From: GCA-2684655 sp045105235
GTDB taxonomy: Bacteria > Planctomycetota > UBA1135 > UBA2386
Assembly: GCA_045105235.1 (NCBI GenBank)
Contig: JBGCDH010000059.1
Coordinates: 62,001-126,000, forward strand
DNA length: 64,000 bases
Reading direction: 5' to 3'
The position numbers were made by a program, and so were the translations under genes. How positions within the stretch are numbered: the first letter of the stretch is position 1; each line of letters begins with the position of its first letter. The notes beneath the pieces were generated by a model that searched no databases, was not told the origin of the DNA, and saw only the letters and a program-made list of their open reading frames with translations. This document shows positions 43,762-53,936 of the stretch, in pieces.

Positions 43762-45414
43762 CTACTTGCCGCCGAGCAGTTCCTTCAGCAGGTCTTTCTC
43801 TTCGTACACCTTGCCGAGCGCCTCGACCATGATGCCGGTGTGCACGCCGACGCAGCGGTTGACCACTGGGTCAAACCAGTAGTTGCCCGGCAACGACTCG
43901 ATGTTGCCGTCGAAGACGAGGCCGACGACCTTGGCGTTACGGTCGAGGATCGGGCTGCCCGAGTTGCCGCCGATGATGTCGCAGGTGCTGACAAAGTTGT
44001 AGGGCGTGCTCATGTCGAGCTTGTCCTTTGCGTCCAGCCACTGCTTGGGCAGATCAAACGGAGCCTGGTTGTCGAACGACGTGTTGCGCTCAAACAGACC
44101 GTGCACGGTCGTCTTGTAGGGCACCTTGGTCGTGCCGGCTTCGTAGCCCTTGACGGTGCCGTAGGCCAAACGCAGCGAGAACGTCGCGTCCGGGTAGTTG
44201 GCGTTGCCGTAGGTCTCAAAGCGTGCCTTGTTGATCAGCGACTTGTGGTCGGCCACGGACTTCATCGTCTCGGCCATGTCGCGCTGCATTGCACCGAAGT
44301 TGATGCGCTCGCCAGCGTGCTTGGCCTTGAGCGTGTCCATCGCTTCCTTGATAGCGGCAAACGCAGCCGTCAGCTCGTCGCTACCGGCCTTCTCGCGCAG
44401 CTCTTCGTCGCGCGCCTTGATCTTGGCCATCCACTCGTCGTCGAGCAGGCCGGCCAGGTGGCCGCTGTAGGCCTTCAGGCTGTTCATCTGGCCGAAGTAG
44501 GTGTCGCGCATGCGGAACGCTTCCTCTTCGCTCTGCTCCATGCGGGCCTTGATGACGCGCACGTTGTTCTCGAGCAAAGCGACGACCTGCGGCGTCCACA
44601 GCTCGCGGTGCATGACCATCTCTTCGTAGGTCAGCGCGCGCTCGGTGCCGCCCGGGTGACCCGAGACAAACACGAGATCGCCGCGTGCGGCACCGGCCGG
44701 CTCAAACTCGAAGAACCACTTCGACGAGTCGACCGGCTTGTCGTCTTCGTAGACGCGGAAGAACGCGCAGTCGAGGCACCAGCGCGGGTAGGTGAAGTTG
44801 TCGAAGTCGCCGCCGTAGAACGCGACCTGCTTGGCCGGCGCAAACACGAGGCGCACGTCGTCGTAGACGTGGTAGACGTAGATGCGGTACTGGTTGCCGT
44901 CGTAGAGCGTGACCATGTCGCCGACGAGATGCTCGTCTTCGTTCGACATCGTCGCGGCGAGTTCCGCCAGCTGCTCCTCCGTGACTTCGCCATCCGCCTT
45001 GAGCTTCATGACCTCCTCGGTGACGTCCTTGACGTCCACGAGCTGGCGAACGGTCAGGTCCGTGCCGGGCACTTCGCTGCCGTAGAGGCGCGAGCTGAAG
45101 CCGGGCTCAACCCAGTCCTTTTCCGGCGTCGAGATCTTCTGGATCGTCTCGAGCGCGACGTGGTGGTTGGTCATCACCAGGCCGTTGGGCGACACGAAAG
45201 AGCCCGAACCGCCGGTATCAAAACGAACCGAGCCAAGACGCACGTGGTCGAGCCACTCCTTGGTGGGCTCGAAGTTGTACTCGGCCTTCAGCTTTTCGAG
45301 CGGCAGTGCGTCGAAGGGCCACATGCCCTCGTCGGGCAGAGCCATGGAAGTTGGGAAGCTCGTGCCGAACGCCAGGGCGGCGAGGGCGAACGGGATCGCG
45401 GAATGGAATTGCAT
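43762..45414 (-). CDS. S46-family dipeptidyl peptidase (DPP7/DPP11-like)
   Basis: A 550-residue exported serine exopeptidase with a signal peptide to about residue 25 (ending SMA). The opening GMWPFDALPLEKLKAEYNF is typical. The catalytic His lies in MTNHHVAL (about 84-85), the Asp in GGDFDNFTYPR, and the nucleophile Ser485 in GGNSGSP. The S1 determinant region reads VFDGNIES. The Gly after Asp502 suggests a DPP7-type preference for hydrophobic residues rather than the Arg of acidic-specific DPP11. S46 members are often near 700 residues, and this one is shorter, mainly in the helical cap. It removes dipeptides from peptides in the periplasm. A hairpin terminator separates it from the selenoprotein gene. 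Confidence 0.92.
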   Translation of the reverse strand: MQFHSAIPFALAALAFGTSFPTSMALPDEGMWPFDALPLEKLKAEYNFEPTKEWLDHVRLGSVRFDTGGSGSFVSPNGLVMTNHHVALETIQKISTPEKDWVEPGFSSRLYGSEVPGTDLTVRQLVDVKDVTEEVMKLKADGEVTEEQLAELAATMSNEDEHLVGDMVTLYDGNQYRIYVYHVYDDVRLVFAPAKQVAFYGGDFDNFTYPRWCLDCAFFRVYEDDKPVDSSKWFFEFEPAGAARGDLVFVSGHPGGTERALTYEEMVMHRELWTPQVVALLENNVRVIKARMEQSEEEAFRMRDTYFGQMNSLKAYSGHLAGLLDDEWMAKIKARDEELREKAGSDELTAAFAAIKEAMDTLKAKHAGERINFGAMQRDMAETMKSVADHKSLINKARFETYGNANYPDATFSLRLAYGTVKGYEAGTTKVPYKTTVHGLFERNTSFDNQAPFDLPKQWLDAKDKLDMSTPYNFVSTCDIIGGNSGSPILDRNAKVVGLVFDGNIESLPGNYWFDPVVNRCVGVHTGIMVEALGKVYEEKDLLKELLGGK

Positions 45415-45498
45415 TTGGGCTTGTCTACGTCCGAGCCGTCTCGGTGTGAGATCGGGGCGAACATCTTAGCCCCTCGGACCGCGTGGCCGGGAAACCAA

Positions 45499-45536
45499 AA
45501 GCGGCCGCGCCTGGATCGCTCCAGACGCTGCCGCTT
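45499..45536 (-). terminator. Rho-independent-like terminator after the selenoprotein gene
   Basis: Outer stem AAGCGGC (45499-45505) / GCCGCTT (45530-45536) with inner stem CTGGA (45511-45515) / TCCAG (45520-45524). On the minus strand it is followed by TTTTGGTTT, a fair U-tract. It lies between the selenoprotein stop and the S46 peptidase start. Confidence 0.5.
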
Positions 45537-45580
45537 CTAGCGGCGAACTATGCAAGTTCAGCCGCGACAGCTAATAACGA

Positions 45581-46669
45581 CTACTCGTCGCCCTTAGACA
45601 TCTTCTCGACGAGCTTCTTCGCGATCTCAGAAGCTTCTTCGCCGCTGTGGCCTCGGTAGGCGACCTTGAAGTCACCATCGAGCACGACGATCGTCGGCCA
45701 GCCCTTGACCGCCCAGTCCTTGGAGATCGCGGCCGGACGGCCTTTCTCCTGGTTCTGGAAGCTGCGCCAGTTGAGCTTGTTTTCTGCGATGGCCTTCTTA
45801 GCACGCGGGACGTCGTCACTGTTGACGCCGATGAGTGCGAAAGGCTTGTCCTTCATCTCTTCCACGAGCGACCGCTCGTGTGGGTACAGGGCCCGGCAAG
45901 GGCCTCACCAGTCACCCCAGAAGTCGAGGAAGATGACCTTGCCCTTGTAGTCGGACAGCTTGAACGCAACGCCGTCGAGGTCGACGCCGGCGATGTCGGG
46001 GGCTTCGCAGCCAACACCGAGCTTCTCGCGCTCGTCGATTGCGCCGCGGATTTGCGAAGCGAGGGCGTCGTCGCCAGCTTCTTCGGCAACCGCCATCAGC
46101 TTGCTGCGGGCGTCCTTGTATTCGTCGCCTTCACGGTCAGCCGACTCGATCACGGAAGCGTGCTTGGTGAAGAGGGCCCAACCGCGAACGGCAGGAGCCT
46201 TGCTCTTCATAAGCTTGCCCATCGCCATTTCGGCGAAGTCCGCGTCCACGATGCGATCGAGGTAGGGCATCATCGGGCCCATGTCGGACAGCTTTGGACT
46301 GTCGACGTGCGCGCTGACGAGCGTCTCGATGGCGCCCTTTGCCTTCTTCTGGTCGAGGTTGACGACCATCATCAGGAAGTCGATGGCCTCGTCCTTGCCG
46401 GCGAAGTCCTTCGCGTGGGCAAGCGCCTTGTCGGCGATCGGGCCAAAGTCCGGACGCATCCGGATCGCCGGCATGGGCTTGCCGTCGGTCGGCGCTTGCG
46501 CGTTTTTGCGCGCATCTCGCCATTCCTTGATGGCCTTTTGCTGCATTTCCTGCAGCTCGTCCATGCGCTCCGAAGCGCTTTGGACCTTGGCAGGCTCAGT
46601 GGTGGCGGGGTCCTGCGCGGCAACCGTGCCGAACAGAAGCAAACCCGCCAATACGGGAAGAGTCTTCAT
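45581..46669 (-). CDS. Exported thioredoxin-like selenoprotein (in-frame TGA read as selenocysteine)
   Basis: One 362-residue protein if TGA at 45905-45907 is read as selenocysteine (residue 255). Without this the gene appears as two fragments in the same frame. The start at 46669 gives a signal peptide (MKTLPVLAGLLLFGTVAAQ). A helical repeat-like region of about 200 residues is followed by a TlpA/redoxin domain: CEAPDIAGVDLDG, KVIFLDFWGDW, Sec, GPCRALYPHERSL, NSDDVPRAKKAIAEN, cis-Pro motif KGWPTIVVLD and a C-terminal helix. Sec replaces the first Cys of the WCGPC motif, the resolving Cys258 is kept, and homology continues without break after the TGA. A SECIS-like hairpin follows. It probably acts as a periplasmic thiol-disulfide or peroxide-reducing protein. 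Confidence 0.88.
45863..45904 (-). promoter_or_regulatory. Candidate bacterial SECIS element
   Basis: Directly downstream of the TGA on the minus strand the RNA can form a 7-bp stem CACGAGC / GCUCGUG (45874-45880 and 45863-45869) with apical loop GGUC (45870-45873), extendable past a bulged A. The loop begins 32 nt after the UGA. SelB-binding hairpins such as that of E. coli fdhF also carry GGU in the apical loop at a comparable distance. A short GGCCC/GGGCC stem lies between. Confidence 0.75.
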
Positions 46670-46803
46670 GAGTTGGGTGTCTCCCGGAAGAGGAGGTAAG
46701 TAGGGCCGGCTAGCTTCCCCCCTCGCGCCACGACTCGCAACCGGGCGCCGGCCAGACACCGTTCCTGTTACGCCATTGACATGAGCCCGCGTAACATGCG
46801 GCG

Positions 46804-47685
<882 letters not shown>

Positions 47686-47702
47686 TGGCGGGAAGCAGAC
47701 TT

Positions 47703-50180
47703 CTACCGACGACTCCAACGCAGCTCCGCACCGCTTTTATCGGGAACCGTGACGATCTCGGGCTCAAAGACGATGTCGTCCGGAAACGCGCAGATGCTGT
47801 AGGTGCCGGGAGCGAGCCCCTTCAAGACCTGTGGACGGCCGTCGAACGTGAGCCTGCGATGCCGAAGCCCCAAATCCGGACGAAGCGCTCGCTCGCGGCG
47901 ACCCGCGCGATTCGAATCCTCGATGGCGTCAAGCGCCGCGCGCTCGTCTGCCCGCAGTAGAAAGAACCGATGACCGGCACGAAGCTCCTTGGCCATGGGA
48001 CGCTCCGGATCCAGTCGCAGCCATAGCGTGTGACCCGGCACGAGTTCGACGCGAATGACTGGCAAGTCGGCGGCGGGCGCGGCGGCTGCCGGCATCACAG
48101 CGACCGGCCCAAGATGCACTGGCTGGTAGTCGCTATCGGGAAAGATCAACCGCAGATCGGCATCGCCCAACGGACACGTCAGCTCCAGAACGCCATCGGC
48201 GAACGTTCCAACCGCAATCCTGCGGTACGGCCCTCTGTCGGGAGCACGAGCTTCCCCAGCCTTTCGCCAAGATACTTCGTAGCCACGAAACCCGAGTAGC
48301 GGCGCCCGGCCCGTGGCGGCATCCACCAACCGCAACCGCACGACCCCCGCAGCCGGTAGCGTGATCACCACGCCGGTCTCGCCGGCGACGACTTCACGAT
48401 CCGCATGCAACGCGCCCCTTGCGATTCGCAAGATCGTGCGCCGCCCCGATCGCACCGGCAGCTGAAAGTTGCCGGCAGCGTCCGTCACGGCTTTGGCCGC
48501 CCCACCGCGCACCGTCACGCCGATGCAGGGCGAACCATCCGCGTAGCGCACGACACCAGCAACCTGCGCCGACTGCGTCGACCACTTCAGTTCGAGGGGG
48601 CCCGCGCTCTCCGGCCACGGCACCTGCACCGTCCTTCGGGCCACTTCGCCTCGACTACTCGGATCGAGGGCGCGGATATCGACGCGGCCCGCCGGCACAA
48701 ACCCAAACGCAAAGGCACCGGCCGCGGAGAGCTTGATGCGATCGCTCCAGTCATCCGTCCCAGCAACGCGCCACTGCACGCTGCCCTTCCACGGCGACTC
48801 GTTGCACAGAGCCTTGCCGCGCAAGACGTAGGCGCGGTCGAGTTCGAAATCGATGCGCGCCGAGCCGCCGGCGACAAGCGTCGCAATCGGATCGCTGACG
48901 CGGCGCACACGCCCAGTCGAACTCGCGAGGAGACGGATCGGCTCGCCGCCAGCAGGCGCAAAGAGCTGATACGAGCCATCCGGCTTGGTGTAGGCCGCGG
49001 CAAGCGGCGCTCGAAACTCAGACTCCCCGTCAAAGCGATCTGCCGAAGGCACAACATCGCGAAGTCGCGCCTGCCACTCGCCTCCGTCGACGATGCGCAC
49101 CGTCGCCGCGGGCAGGATCTCGCCGCCCTTGCCGCGAACCGTCCCCACCACCGAAGCGGCCGCAAGCATCGGCACGCGTAGCGTTTCGCCCGCAGCCACA
49201 CCCTGGCCGTAGACCCAGTGGGTCTCGCAATACCCAGCGGCGCGGAAACGAAACCGCAGCGGCGGTTGGCCGCGACCGTGCAGCACAACGATGCCGCGCT
49301 TGTCACCAAGCTCGCCGCGACGCGCCTTGATGGCCGGCTGCTGCGCCGCACGAACGTCGGCGACCGACGCGCCGGTCATGGCGTCGACGACCTGGACCGA
49401 AAACGTCTGCTCTTGCTCGAGCAGAAAGTCCGCCACAAAGCGACCATCCGCGTCCAGCTTGACGAACTGTTCCTCTTTCGACCAGCCATCACAGCTCGCA
49501 ACAACCAGCCCTCTTCCGCCGGTCACTCCCCGCATCTCGTAGCGACCGTGCTCGTCCGTGGTCGCACTCGCACCAGAGCACTCGACGACGACACCGGGGA
49601 GCGCGCGCCCACCTTCCCGCGCGCGCACGAGACCGTGCAAGGAAACGTTGCCTGATAGTCTTGCCTCGAGCGAAGTGAGCCCGTCGACGTCCGACAGCAC
49701 AACGCGGACGCAGCTTTCGCACGAGACCGTGACGTCGACCCGTGCCGGCCAGTTGCTGCCCCATGCCAGCTCAAAGCGCCCCGCCGCGTCGCTGGCGACC
49801 TCCCCGAGAAAGCCGCCGGCCATCGCGCCAGGTCGCGCCACGATGATCCGCGCCCCCGGCAGCGCATTTCGGTGACCGAGATACACGACTCCTCGCACGC
49901 TTCGGCCTGCGGCAGCGGCGGCGCCGTACGACACGGCCGAGCCGGACGGTCGCGTCGACGGGACAGGCGCCGCATCCCCAGAGTCCGCGGCCTCGACTGC
50001 GACGCTCGGATTTACGGCGCTCTGACTGGTGGCGCTACGGCTCAAACCAGACGGGCTGGGCGCCGGCAAGGCATCCGGCCCCGTCGAGGCAATCGCCCAA
50101 TAGCCAAGCAGCACGGCAATCGCCGCGAGCGCCGCCCCCCACGCGTACGTCGCGCGACTTCTCTTGTTTGCATCGTTCAT
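47703..50180 (-). CDS. Membrane-anchored protein with carboxypeptidase-regulatory-like domains
   Basis: An 825-residue protein. A short cytoplasmic N-terminus is followed by one membrane segment (WGAALAAIAVLLGYWAIAS), so it is anchored by an uncleaved signal, then a Ser/Pro/Ala-rich linker and several carboxypeptidase-regulatory-like (CarboxypepD_reg / transthyretin-fold) domains. Their typical strands include VRGVVYLGHRNALPGARIIV, GRALPGVVVECSGASATTDEHGRYEM and VAGVVRYADGSPCIGVTVRG. These beta-sandwich units form extended surface or periplasmic stalks in planctomycetes. No catalytic residues are seen. It is convergent with the K+ channel gene and divergent from the NuoF-like gene (89 bp). 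Confidence 0.8.
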   Translation of the reverse strand: MNDANKRSRATYAWGAALAAIAVLLGYWAIASTGPDALPAPSPSGLSRSATSQSAVNPSVAVEAADSGDAAPVPSTRPSGSAVSYGAAAAAGRSVRGVVYLGHRNALPGARIIVARPGAMAGGFLGEVASDAAGRFELAWGSNWPARVDVTVSCESCVRVVLSDVDGLTSLEARLSGNVSLHGLVRAREGGRALPGVVVECSGASATTDEHGRYEMRGVTGGRGLVVASCDGWSKEEQFVKLDADGRFVADFLLEQEQTFSVQVVDAMTGASVADVRAAQQPAIKARRGELGDKRGIVVLHGRGQPPLRFRFRAAGYCETHWVYGQGVAAGETLRVPMLAAASVVGTVRGKGGEILPAATVRIVDGGEWQARLRDVVPSADRFDGESEFRAPLAAAYTKPDGSYQLFAPAGGEPIRLLASSTGRVRRVSDPIATLVAGGSARIDFELDRAYVLRGKALCNESPWKGSVQWRVAGTDDWSDRIKLSAAGAFAFGFVPAGRVDIRALDPSSRGEVARRTVQVPWPESAGPLELKWSTQSAQVAGVVRYADGSPCIGVTVRGGAAKAVTDAAGNFQLPVRSGRRTILRIARGALHADREVVAGETGVVITLPAAGVVRLRLVDAATGRAPLLGFRGYEVSWRKAGEARAPDRGPYRRIAVGTFADGVLELTCPLGDADLRLIFPDSDYQPVHLGPVAVMPAAAAPAADLPVIRVELVPGHTLWLRLDPERPMAKELRAGHRFFLLRADERAALDAIEDSNRAGRRERALRPDLGLRHRRLTFDGRPQVLKGLAPGTYSICAFPDDIVFEPEIVTVPDKSGAELRWSRR

Positions 50181-50269
50181 GTGCGCAGAGCCTTTCCCGC
50201 AACCAACCTACACGATTCGAGCGCTCTCGAGCGTGTTGCTGGTCCCGCAACCGGGCTAGCATCGCGCCC

Positions 50270-51529
50270 GTGTCCAATCCTGCGCTGCTTCTACCCCCAC
50301 GCCCTCAAGGCCGACCCGAGTCCCTCGCCGAATACCGCCAGCGCGGCGGCTACGACGGGCTCGCCCAAGCCACGCCCGATTCGCTGCTCGCCGAGGTAGA
50401 GAAATCCGGCCTGCGCGGCCGGGGTGGCGCGGCGTTTCCAACCATCCAGAAATGGCGCCTCGCTGCCGGCGTCGACGAAGCGGAAAAATACGTCGTCGCC
50501 AACGGCGGCGAACACGAGCCCGGCAGCCGCAAGGACTGCCATCTCGTCGAGAACCACCCCCACGCCGTGCTCGAGGGCCTCGCGCTCGCCGGCTTGGCGA
50601 CGGGGGCAAGCAAGGGCTACGTCTACCTGATCGAGGATATGCACGGCCCCAAGGCGAGCGCCGAACGAGCGCTGGCCGAGGCCAACGAGGCCGGCCTGCT
50701 GCCGTTCCCGATCGAGATCCACTGCGGCCCGACCACCTATGTTGCCGGCGAAGAGACCGCGGCGCTCAACGCCATCGAAGGCAAGGAAGCCAAGCCGCGC
50801 AAGAAGCCGCCGTATCCTGGCCAAGAAGGGCTGTTCGGCAAGCCCACGACGGTCAACAACGTCGAGACGCTCGCCCACGTCGCGTGGATCGCGCGCCAAG
50901 GCAGCGCCGCGTTTGCCGCCATCGGCACCGAGCACTCCAAGGGCACGCTGCTGTTCACGCTGGGCGAAGAAGTCGAGCGCCCGGGCGTCTACGAGATGCC
51001 GTTTGGCACCACCTACCGCGAACTCATCGAGCAGTGCGGCGGCGGCCTGCGCGACGGCCACAAGCTGCGCGCCATCCTGCCGGCCATGTCGGCGTCGTTC
51101 CTGGCAGCCGAGCACATCGACGCGCCGATCTGCTACGAGGGCCTCAAGCAGCACCAGACGTCGCCCGGCTGCGGCGGCGTGCGGCTCGTTACGGAGGCAA
51201 CCGACGTCGTTGCCCTGACGATCGAGATCGCCGAGTTCTTCATGAACGAACAGTGCGGCCAGTGCGCGCCGTGCCGGATGGAGACCAACCAGTTTGTGCA
51301 CATCCTCAAGGCCGTGCAGGCCGGCAAGGGCCCCGGCTACGACGACAAGATGACGAAGCTCGCGGCTTTCACGCGGCGCAAGGGCTTCTGCTCGCTGATC
51401 GAAATGGCGGCCGCACCGGTGCTCAGCGCCGTGCGCGTCTTCGCCGAGGATTTCGCCAAAGCTGCGGGACCGGGTTCCTCGGGACCGGGTTCCTCGGGAC
51501 CGGGATCGGCGAGCGGAGAAGACAAGTGA
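50270..51529 (+). CDS. NuoF-like NADH-binding flavoprotein (stand-alone)
   Basis: A 419-residue protein related to complex I subunit NuoF and to NAD-dependent hydrogenase/formate dehydrogenase beta subunits. The GTG at 50270 is chosen because homology starts there (LAEYRQRGGYDGL). FMN/NADH motifs are GLRGRGGAAFPTIQKW, ANGGEHEPGSRKD and GEETAALNAIEGK. The [4Fe-4S] N3-type ligands are CGQCAPCR and the later Cys in KGFCSLIEM. The genes normally flanking nuoF (nuoE, nuoG) are absent, so it probably serves another NAD(P)H-dependent electron chain. The C-terminal tail GPGSSGPGSSGPGSASG comes from tandem 15-bp repeats. Its stop overlaps the next gene's GTG. Confidence 0.88.
   Translation: MSNPALLLPPRPQGRPESLAEYRQRGGYDGLAQATPDSLLAEVEKSGLRGRGGAAFPTIQKWRLAAGVDEAEKYVVANGGEHEPGSRKDCHLVENHPHAVLEGLALAGLATGASKGYVYLIEDMHGPKASAERALAEANEAGLLPFPIEIHCGPTTYVAGEETAALNAIEGKEAKPRKKPPYPGQEGLFGKPTTVNNVETLAHVAWIARQGSAAFAAIGTEHSKGTLLFTLGEEVERPGVYEMPFGTTYRELIEQCGGGLRDGHKLRAILPAMSASFLAAEHIDAPICYEGLKQHQTSPGCGGVRLVTEATDVVALTIEIAEFFMNEQCGQCAPCRMETNQFVHILKAVQAGKGPGYDDKMTKLAAFTRRKGFCSLIEMAAAPVLSAVRVFAEDFAKAAGPGSSGPGSSGPGSASGEDK
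51466..51510. repeat. 15-bp tandem repeat coding for a GPGSS tail
   Basis: GGGACCGGGTTCCTC at 51466-51480 and 51481-51495, with a third imperfect unit at 51496-51510, at the 3' end of the NuoF-like gene. Confidence 0.9.
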
Positions 51530-52692
51530 CACCCAACCGCAAGATCGGCCACTACTACGCCAACTGCGCGCTCGGCCTCGAAGAGGTGCTCGAGCAGGAG
51601 CTGCGGGAACTCGGCTGTGGCAATATGCGGCGGCAGCGCGGCGCCGTGGCATTTGAGTCCGATGCGCCGACCGCCTACCGCGCCTGCCTGTGGCTGCGCT
51701 CTGCCGTCCGCGTGCAGGAAGAGATCGTGCGCGGGCGCGTCGACGGGCGCGAAGACCTCTACGATTTGACGTCGTCGGTCGACTGGTCGCTGTTCATGAC
51801 GAGCAACGGCACGCTCGCCATCGACGGCGCCGTGCGCGACAGCTTTGCCAACGACACGCGCTTTCCGATCCTGGTCGTCAAGGACGCGATCTGCGACCAG
51901 TTTCGCCACTTCGACGGCGAACGCCCCAACGTCGAGCGCGACCGCCCCGACCTGCCGCTCAAGCTGGTCCTGCGCGGCGACGAGGCGATCCTCTACCGGG
52001 ACCTTGGCGGTGAGCCGCTGCACAAGCGCGGCTACCGCGAGGTGCAGCACAAGAGCCCGCTCAACGAAGCGCTCGCTGCGGGGCTGCTGCTGCTCAGCGA
52101 ATGGGATCGCGAAGCGCCGCTGGTCGACCCGATGTGCGGCTCGGCGACGCTGCTGATCGAAGCGGCGTTTCTCGCCACGGACCGGGCGCCGGGGCTCGGC
52201 CGCGCCTTCGCCTTTGAGCGCTGGCGCGACACCGACCAGGACGCCTGGCAGAGCGCCTTTGACGAAGCGGAAGAGCGCGCCACCAGAGGCGCCGAGCGCT
52301 GCCCGCCGATTGCAGGCAACGACCGCCACCCCGGCTCGATCGCACTTGCCGAGCAGGCGCTGCGCGCGGCGCGCGTCAACGGTCCGATCGAACTGACGCA
52401 CAGCGAAGTGCGCGACTACAAGCCGCCGTTCGCACCGGCGATGGTGGTCACCAACCCACCCTACGGCGAACGCCTGCAGCCCGACGAGGCCGAGCTAACC
52501 GAGAGCTGGCAGGATCTCGGCGTCTTCCTGCATCGCAAGTGCGAAGGCGCCATGGCGCACGTGCTTTGCGGCAGCCCTGAGCTGACGCAATACCTCGGCC
52601 TGCGTGCGGCGCGCCGGTTTCCGGTCAACAACGGCCCGATCGAGTGCCGCTGGCTGCGCTACGCGATCGACTCCGGAGACGCATCGCGCTGA
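51526..52692 (+). CDS. THUMP-domain 23S rRNA methyltransferase, RlmL N-terminal type
   Basis: A 388-residue cytoplasmic enzyme. The GTG at 51526 overlaps the NuoF-like stop (GTGA) and has GGAG at 51515-51518. An N-terminal THUMP domain for RNA binding (YYANCALGLEEVLEQELRELG) is followed by a Rossmann methyltransferase with the SAM motif LVDPMCGSATLLIEAAFLATDRAPG and catalytic NPPYGERL. In E. coli RlmL this unit makes m2G2445 of 23S rRNA. The second RlmK half is absent here, as in many bacteria. The coupling with the NuoF-like gene has no obvious functional reason. Confidence 0.9.
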   Translation: MTPNRKIGHYYANCALGLEEVLEQELRELGCGNMRRQRGAVAFESDAPTAYRACLWLRSAVRVQEEIVRGRVDGREDLYDLTSSVDWSLFMTSNGTLAIDGAVRDSFANDTRFPILVVKDAICDQFRHFDGERPNVERDRPDLPLKLVLRGDEAILYRDLGGEPLHKRGYREVQHKSPLNEALAAGLLLLSEWDREAPLVDPMCGSATLLIEAAFLATDRAPGLGRAFAFERWRDTDQDAWQSAFDEAEERATRGAERCPPIAGNDRHPGSIALAEQALRAARVNGPIELTHSEVRDYKPPFAPAMVVTNPPYGERLQPDEAELTESWQDLGVFLHRKCEGAMAHVLCGSPELTQYLGLRAARRFPVNNGPIECRWLRYAIDSGDASR

Positions 52693-53936
52693 CCGCGCGC
52701 AATCGCGAGCGCCACGGCGACCGCGACCAGCGCAAACGCGATGGTCACCAAAACGATCGCGCCCGTCGACAGCTCCATCTTGCGCAGCCCGACCTGCAAA
52801 AACGCGCCGAGCAGGTCGCCGAGCCGATAGGCGAAGGTGTCGAGCAAGAACTTGACCTTGTGCTTGGTCGCCAGATCAAACGGCGTGTAGAGCACTTCAC
52901 GCGCTGGCTTCTCGAGCGCAAAGCGGGCGCCACGCCGCGCGATCTGCACAAAGAAGATCGCCGCGGCCGTCGGCGCGATCCACCAAACGGACAGACCGAC
53001 GATCGACACCACCGGCAGCGAGACCAGCAGCAACACCGCCGGCAGACGCGACATCAAGCGGCCGGTCGCAAACAGCTGGAGACCGAGCACCAGCGCCTGC
53101 GCGTAGAACTCGGTGTCGGCGAGCCAGCGGTGCTGCTCCTCGGCCCGGTCAAAGTCCGCGAGCAGCTCGGTCTGCGCCGCATAGAACGCCGTCGCCACGA
53201 GGCCGAACAGCATCATGTAGAACGCGATCCACCAGGTGCGCCGATCGTTCTTCAAGAGCCGCAGCCCCTCGAGCAAGCCACCGCGCTCGAATCGCCGGCT
53301 GCTGGCATCGCCGCCTTCGAGCTGCTGGCAGTGCGGCCCGGACCGCTGAAATGAAATCCGCGCCAGCTGCAAGAACACCGCGGAGCCGACGCCCGCAATC
53401 CAGACCGGCTGGTCCGACAGCAGCCCCGACAGCCACGAGCCGGCTAGTGCCCCACCGGTTCCACCAACCGCGACGAGGCCAAACAAGCGCCGCGCCTGTC
53501 CCCGGCCAAAGTGCTCGACGGCGTGGATCCAGACCAGCGCCGGGACCGCCACGTTGAGGGCACTGAAGCCGCCCCAAAACACTTCGCCAAGCCACGGCAT
53601 CTCGCGCCACGCGTAGTCGCCAACCAGCGACAGGCCGATGGCCAGCAGCACCAGACTGCCAGTGAAGACATGCAGCATGGCCGGCACAAACCGGCGGCTC
53701 GGCATGCGGTTGGCGAGCCACCAAAACGGCAGCACGACGATCACAGTCGCCAGCAGCGTCAAGCTGTAGAGGTAGGGCAACTGCGCCACGCCGCGGTCCA
53801 CGCCGAGCTGGTCGCGGAGCGGCCGGAGCACAAACGTGCCGCAAAGAGAGAAAAAGAACATCGCCGCCACCCAGAAGGTCGCTCGACGTTCGGCCGACGT
53901 TGCGGTCTCCAAGCCCATCCAGCGCCACAGTTGCAT
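52659..53936 (-). CDS. MFS / NTP-NDP-translocase-like transporter
   Basis: A 425-residue multi-pass membrane protein with about twelve segments. The N-terminal FVLRPLRDQLGVDRGVAQLPYLYSL and the later FVQIARRGARFALEKPAREVLYTPFDLATKHKVKFLLDTFAYRLGD are typical of the ATP/ADP-translocase-like MFS group widespread in planctomycetes and other free-living bacteria, where the substrate is usually unknown. The 3' end overlaps the convergent rRNA methyltransferase gene by 34 bp. Opposite strand neighbours share the promoter area with the EamA gene (71 bp). Confidence 0.8.
   Translation of the reverse strand: MQLWRWMGLETATSAERRATFWVAAMFFFSLCGTFVLRPLRDQLGVDRGVAQLPYLYSLTLLATVIVVLPFWWLANRMPSRRFVPAMLHVFTGSLVLLAIGLSLVGDYAWREMPWLGEVFWGGFSALNVAVPALVWIHAVEHFGRGQARRLFGLVAVGGTGGALAGSWLSGLLSDQPVWIAGVGSAVFLQLARISFQRSGPHCQQLEGGDASSRRFERGGLLEGLRLLKNDRRTWWIAFYMMLFGLVATAFYAAQTELLADFDRAEEQHRWLADTEFYAQALVLGLQLFATGRLMSRLPAVLLLVSLPVVSIVGLSVWWIAPTAAAIFFVQIARRGARFALEKPAREVLYTPFDLATKHKVKFLLDTFAYRLGDLLGAFLQVGLRKMELSTGAIVLVTIAFALVAVAVALAIARGQRDASPESIA

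Noticed and set aside
45905..45907. TGA as a simple nonsense mutation or sequencing error
   Set aside because: The codon sits precisely at the redox-active Cys position, the downstream half is intact, and a SECIS-like hairpin with a GGUC loop follows. A random stop would not be placed this way.
47915..47930. TTCGAATCC resembling a tRNA T-arm
   Set aside because: It lies inside the carboxypeptidase-regulatory-like gene and no cloverleaf can be built around it.
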